This document shows positions 6,590 to 9,188 of a DNA stretch of 9,188 nt, piece by piece. How positions within the stretch are numbered: the stretch's first letter is position 1; the number at the start of each line of letters is the position of its first letter. This stretch comes from Phycisphaerae bacterium (GTDB lineage Bacteria > Planctomycetota > Phycisphaerae > Sedimentisphaerales > Anaerohalosphaeraceae), in NCBI GenBank assembly GCA_007121565.1, contig SKKI01000298.1, positions 1 to 9,188 of the forward strand, written 5' to 3'. The notes under the pieces were generated by a model that did no database searches, was not told where the DNA came from, and saw only the letters and a list, made by a program, of their open reading frames with translations. A program made the position numbers and the translations under genes.

Positions 6590-6605
6590 GACAGAGGCCA
6601 ATAGT

Positions 6606-7937
6606 ATGAGCAAAAACATCAATATCAATGTACATCACGTTACCCGGATCGAAGGCCACGGCAACATCGTGGTCAATGTCACCGACGGAACCATCGAAAA
6701 ATGTCAGTGGCAGGTGCCCGAGGCGCCGCGTTTTTTCGAGGCGATGGTGCGCGGGCGGCGCTACGACGACATTCAGACCATCGTCAGCCGGATTTGCGGG
6801 ATCTGTTCGATTTCACACTCGCTGGTGGCCACGCGCGCCGTCGAGGATGCCCTGAAGCTGGAGGTCTCCGAGCAGACCGACCGGGTGCGGCATCTGCTGC
6901 ATTTTTCCGAGCTGCTGCAAAGCCATGTGCTGCACGTCGGCTACCTGGTCGCGCCGGATCTGTTCGGCGAAAAGTCCGTTGTTCCGCTGATCCCCAAGGC
7001 CACCGATGCGGTCAAGACCATTATCAAGGCCCACCGTGTGGCCAACCAGATGTCGGCGATCCTGGGCGGGCGCATTACCCACCCCGTGACGCTGCGGCCC
7101 GGCGGGATGACACGCCTGCCAACCGAAGAGCAGCTCCGGGCGATCAAGAGCGAGCTGGAGGCCATCGTGCCGGATTTGGTGACCATCTGCGAGGTGGTGC
7201 TCAGTGTCGCCGATCAGTTGCCGAACTTTACGCGCGAAACGGAATACGTCAGCCTGACCCAGACGCATCCGCGCTACATGGAATCGCTGAACGCCTACAG
7301 TTTCTATCACGGCGATATCACCAGCACCGACTGCAACGGCGACGGCCCGGTGCCGCCGTCCAGGTGGGAACGCGTAGCCAACGAGTACGTCAGCCCGCAA
7401 TCGACAGCCAAGTGGACCAAGTGGCACCGCGATTCCTATGCGGCCTGCGCGCTGGCGCGGTTCAACAACCAAGCCGAGAAGATCAGCCCGCTGGGCAAAA
7501 AGGTTGCCGGGATGTTCGGGCTGGAAAAAGGCTGCTGCAATCCCTACATGAACAGCGTCGCCCAACTGGCCGAGTGCGCCCACGTTGTGGAGACATCGCT
7601 GGAGTTTATCGACACGCTGCTGAGCAAGGGCATTGAGCCGGAAACCGTTAATGTCACCCCACGCGCCGGTCGCGGCCATGCCGCCATCGAGGCGCCCCGC
7701 GGCATCTTGTTCCATTCCTATGAGTTCGACAAAAACGGCGAGTGCGTCTGGGGCAACTGCTGCATCCCGACCAACCAGAACCACGCCAATATCCAGCACG
7801 ATTTTGAAAAGCTCGTGCCCGAGTTTATGGACGAAGGCGAAGATGCCCTCCGCCAGAAAATGGAAATGCTCGTACGGTCCTACGATCCGTGCGTATCCTG
7901 CTCGACCCACTATCTGGACATCGAGTTTATCAAATAA
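6606..7937 (+). CDS. hydA: [NiFe] hydrogenase large (alpha) subunit, group 3b-like
   Basis: The product has 443 residues and holds the NiFe(CN)2CO active site for reversible H2 oxidation. The L1 motif RICGICSISH (62-71) provides Cys64 and Cys67; RIEGH (14-18) holds the conserved Glu16; L2 is DPCVSCSTH (427-435) with Cys429 and Cys432. Other landmarks are GGRITHPVTLRPGG (154-167) and IEAPRG (361-366). After His435 comes an eight-residue tail, YLDIEFIK, expected to be removed by a maturation endopeptidase after nickel insertion. No hyp genes or protease lie in the window, so maturation must be encoded elsewhere. GAGG (6594-6597) eight bases before the ATG supports the start. The order beta-gamma-delta-alpha matches the archaeal sulfhydrogenase operons and favours group 3b (NADP-linked) over 3c/3d; that subgroup call is inference. 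A strong terminator follows. Confidence 0.94.
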   Translation: MSKNININVHHVTRIEGHGNIVVNVTDGTIEKCQWQVPEAPRFFEAMVRGRRYDDIQTIVSRICGICSISHSLVATRAVEDALKLEVSEQTDRVRHLLHFSELLQSHVLHVGYLVAPDLFGEKSVVPLIPKATDAVKTIIKAHRVANQMSAILGGRITHPVTLRPGGMTRLPTEEQLRAIKSELEAIVPDLVTICEVVLSVADQLPNFTRETEYVSLTQTHPRYMESLNAYSFYHGDITSTDCNGDGPVPPSRWERVANEYVSPQSTAKWTKWHRDSYAACALARFNNQAEKISPLGKKVAGMFGLEKGCCNPYMNSVAQLAECAHVVETSLEFIDTLLSKGIEPETVNVTPRAGRGHAAIEAPRGILFHSYEFDKNGECVWGNCCIPTNQNHANIQHDFEKLVPEFMDEGEDALRQKMEMLVRSYDPCVSCSTHYLDIEFIK

Positions 7938-7965
7938 TCTCCCGTATAACGACAATGCACCCAAG

Positions 7966-7994
7966 ACCCCGGCCCACTGCAGCCGGGGTTTTTT
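7966..7994 (+). terminator. Rho-independent terminator of the rex-hyd operon
   Basis: ACCCCGGC (7966-7973), an eight-base loop, and GCCGGGGT (7982-7989) form a perfect eight-pair GC-rich stem. It runs into TTTTTT (7989-7994). It begins 28 bases after the hydA stop codon. It separates the hydrogenase operon from the perR-katA unit. Confidence 0.93.
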
Positions 7995-8063
7995 GGTTTC
8001 AAGACGGCCGGAAAGGCGATATATTAAAGCCTTAAATATATGTAAAAAAGGGGGCATCGAATT

Positions 8064-8077
8064 TTTTTTTAAAAAAA
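8064..8077. other. A/T-tract palindrome upstream of the perR promoter
   Basis: T9 (8062-8070) runs directly into A7 (8071-8077), giving a 14-base perfect palindrome. It lies 23 bases upstream of the perR -35 box, and the bases between are also A-rich (8076-8095). Such tracts can bend DNA or act as an UP element for RNA polymerase; I infer a promoter-enhancing role but cannot show it. It is also a homopolymer junction where sequencing errors are likely. Confidence 0.35.
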
Positions 8078-8100
8078 TCTAAAATAATGCAAAAACCCTG

Positions 8101-8129
8101 TAGACAAATAAGAATTATTCTTATATAAT
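8101..8129 (+). promoter_or_regulatory. Sigma70-type promoter of perR-katA
   Basis: TAGACA (8101-8106) matches five of six -35 bases. After a 17-base spacer comes a perfect TATAAT -10 (8124-8129). Transcription should start near 8136, leaving a leader of about 27 bases before the perR ATG. The PerR-type palindrome occupies almost the whole spacer, so a bound repressor would block both promoter elements. No other promoter is seen before katA, so this one probably serves both genes. Confidence 0.8.
8108..8124. promoter_or_regulatory. PerR/Fur-type operator in the perR promoter spacer
   Basis: ATAAGAATTATTCTTAT is a perfect 8-1-8 inverted repeat. Its 7-1-7 core TAAGAAT-T-ATTCTTA matches the known Per box TTATAAT-N-ATTATAA at 10 of 14 positions, including the whole central AAT-N-ATT. 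It sits between the -35 and -10 boxes and upstream of a perR-like gene. This is the classic autoregulatory arrangement in the Fur superfamily. Confidence 0.8.
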
Positions 8130-8162
8130 AATTTTTATTAACTTCAGACCGGACACTGTAGA

Positions 8163-8624
8163 ATGGATAAACTCGGCGAAAATCTTGATCGATTTCGGCG
8201 GTCATGCAAGGCCAAGGGGTTTCGTTTAACTCCCCAGCGCATAGCGATTTACGAGGCGCTGCTGGCCTGTGAGCACCATCCCGGCGCCGAAGATATTTCT
8301 CGCGCGGTACGGACAATCTATCCGGATATCTCAATGGATACGGTCTATCGGACGTTGAACACATTTTCGAAAATCGGGCTTATCCATCCGGTTGACGGGC
8401 ACGGCCGGCCCCGGCGATACGACCCGATTGTCGAGCCGCATCATCATTTTCGATGCAAACAATGCGACCGAATTATCGATTTTTACGACGAGCGGTTAAA
8501 CCGGGTATCGCCGCCGGATTACATTTTACAGAAATTTACCGTCTCAACTGTCAAGGTGACCCTTGAGGGGGTGTGCGACCAATGCAGTCAACCGCGCAAG
8601 TCAACGCGCGCAGCCGAATTGTGA
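8163..8624 (+). CDS. perR: Peroxide-responsive repressor PerR (Fur family)
   Basis: The product has 153 residues. The winged helix includes RLTPQRIAIYEALL (21-34) and DTVYRTLNTFSKIGLI (59-74). The dimerisation domain carries two CxxC structural zinc pairs, Cys98/Cys101 and Cys138/Cys141. Regulatory metal ligands of Bacillus PerR (His37, Asp85, His91, His93, Asp104) appear here as His39, Asp87, His93, His95 and Asp106, each shifted by exactly two; Asp87 (RYD) is the residue that favours PerR over Fur. PerR bound to Fe2+ or Mn2+ represses peroxide-defence genes and is inactivated by iron-catalysed oxidation of its histidines. The start ATG at 8163 gives a normal Fur-family N-terminus, but the ribosome binding site is weak. 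Autoregulation is indicated by the upstream palindrome. The catalase gene begins 31 bases downstream and is a classical PerR target. Fur or Zur are less likely alternatives. Confidence 0.92.
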   Translation: MDKLGENLDRFRRSCKAKGFRLTPQRIAIYEALLACEHHPGAEDISRAVRTIYPDISMDTVYRTLNTFSKIGLIHPVDGHGRPRRYDPIVEPHHHFRCKQCDRIIDFYDERLNRVSPPDYILQKFTVSTVKVTLEGVCDQCSQPRKSTRAAEL

Positions 8625-8655
8625 TACGTTAATTTGAGAGAAAGGACGAACACTT

Positions 8656-9188
8656 ATGGACAAGCCAAAACGACTGACGACCGGGGCCGGGATTCCCGTG
8701 CCGGACAATCAAACCTCACTGACCGCCGGCCAGCGCGGCCCAACGCTGCTTCAGGATCATTACTTGCAGGAGAAGCTGGCGCATTTCAACCGCGAGCGGA
8801 TTCCTGAGCGTGTGGTGCACGCCAAGGCCGCCGGGGCGTACGGGACCTTTACCGTCACGCACGACATCACGCAATACACCAAGGCGAAGATTTTTTCCGA
8901 GGTCGGCAAAAAGACCGACATGGTCGGGCGGTTTTCGACGGTAGCCGGTGAGAAGGGTTCGGCTGATACCGTACGGGATGTACGCGGCTTTGCCCTCAAG
9001 TTCTACACCGAAGAGGGCAACTGGGACCTGGTGGGTAACAACACGCCGGTATTCTTTATCCGCGACGCGATAAAGTTCCCGTATTTTATCCACACCCAAA
9101 AGCGCGTCCCGCAGACCAACGCCAAGAACGACACGATGCAGTGGGATTTCTGGTCGCAGGTACCCGAGGCGCTGCACCAGGTAACGAC
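8656..9188 (+). CDS. katA: Heme catalase, N-terminal part (3' truncated by window edge)
   Basis: From the ATG at 8656 the frame stays open for 177 codons to the window end, with no stop. The sequence is a monofunctional heme catalase, which dismutates H2O2 to water and O2. Diagnostic segments are [21 protein letters not shown] (9-29), [14 protein letters not shown] (52-65) with catalytic His55, [17 protein letters not shown] (108-124), [13 protein letters not shown] (126-138) with catalytic Asn128, IHTQKR (145-150) and [14 protein letters not shown] (163-176). The 73-residue spacing from His55 to Asn128 equals that in bovine catalase. The short N-terminus is typical of small-subunit catalases, but the length cannot be checked because proximal-side residues lie beyond the window. 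AAAGGA (8641-8646) nine bases before the ATG is a good ribosome binding site. It lies 31 bases after perR without a promoter or terminator between, so co-transcription under PerR control is likely. Confidence 0.96.
   Translation, partial: MDKPKRLTTGAGIPVPDNQTSLTAGQRGPTLLQDHYLQEKLAHFNRERIPERVVHAKAAGAYGTFTVTHDITQYTKAKIFSEVGKKTDMVGRFSTVAGEKGSADTVRDVRGFALKFYTEEGNWDLVGNNTPVFFIRDAIKFPYFIHTQKRVPQTNAKNDTMQWDFWSQVPEALHQVT

Noticed and set aside
6813..8057. Long open frame on the minus strand opposite hydA
   Set aside because: It runs through the rho-independent terminator and beneath the complete L1 and L2 hydrogenase motifs, so it is an antisense artefact of GC-rich codon usage.
8716..9177. Minus-strand open frame opposite the catalase
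   Set aside because: The plus strand encodes an unmistakable catalase from 8656 with catalytic His and Asn; the opposite frame is a shadow.
1..9188. CRISPR array, tRNA, rRNA, insertion sequence or attachment site
   Set aside because: I looked for regularly spaced repeats, cloverleaf-like segments, transposase motifs and flanking terminal repeats and saw none.

Overview
The window looks like chromosome of an anaerobic, Gram-negative-type bacterium that degrades polysaccharides. Planctomycetota of the Phycisphaerae/Sedimentisphaerales kind is my best guess. It rests on the mix of genes (a secreted PL8 lyase, a Rex-linked four-subunit [NiFe] hydrogenase, PerR and catalase) and on moderately high GC, not on any marker gene, so the taxon is weakly supported.

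Layout. (1) 1-561, plus strand: the 3' end of typA/bipA, cut by the window edge. (2) 683-2887, minus strand: a secreted polysaccharide lyase of family PL8, convergent with typA and visibly poorer in GC than its neighbours. (3) 2888-3240: a divergent intergenic region with no convincing gene. It ends in a good sigma70-type promoter (TTGACA-17-TACATT) followed by an 18-base Rex operator. (4) 3241-7937, plus strand: rex followed by four genes in the order beta-gamma-delta-alpha (hydB, hydG, hydD, hydA) of a group 3b-like cytoplasmic NAD(P)-linked [NiFe] hydrogenase ('sulfhydrogenase' type). A strong rho-independent terminator follows at 7966-7994. (5) 8101-8655: a second promoter (TAGACA-17-TATAAT) with a perfect 17-base Fur/PerR-type palindrome in its spacer, then perR. 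(6) 8656 to the window end: the 5' part of a heme catalase, katA, probably co-transcribed with perR.

How the parts fit. Rex senses the NADH/NAD+ ratio. Its operator sits just after the predicted transcription start of rex, and no other promoter is evident before hydB, so Rex probably represses itself and the hydrogenase together and releases both when NADH builds up. The hydrogenase would then pass electrons between NAD(P)H and protons through FAD, [2Fe-2S], [4Fe-4S] clusters and the NiFe site. The next unit is an oxidative-stress pair: a PerR with all five expected regulatory metal ligands, its own palindrome, and catalase. The window therefore places two self-regulated redox circuits, one for reductant overflow and one for peroxide, side by side behind a terminator. 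The individual families are known. The most notable points are the legible operators, the rex-hyd operon fusion and the possibly acquired PL8 lyase. I saw no CRISPR array, tRNA, rRNA or insertion sequence.
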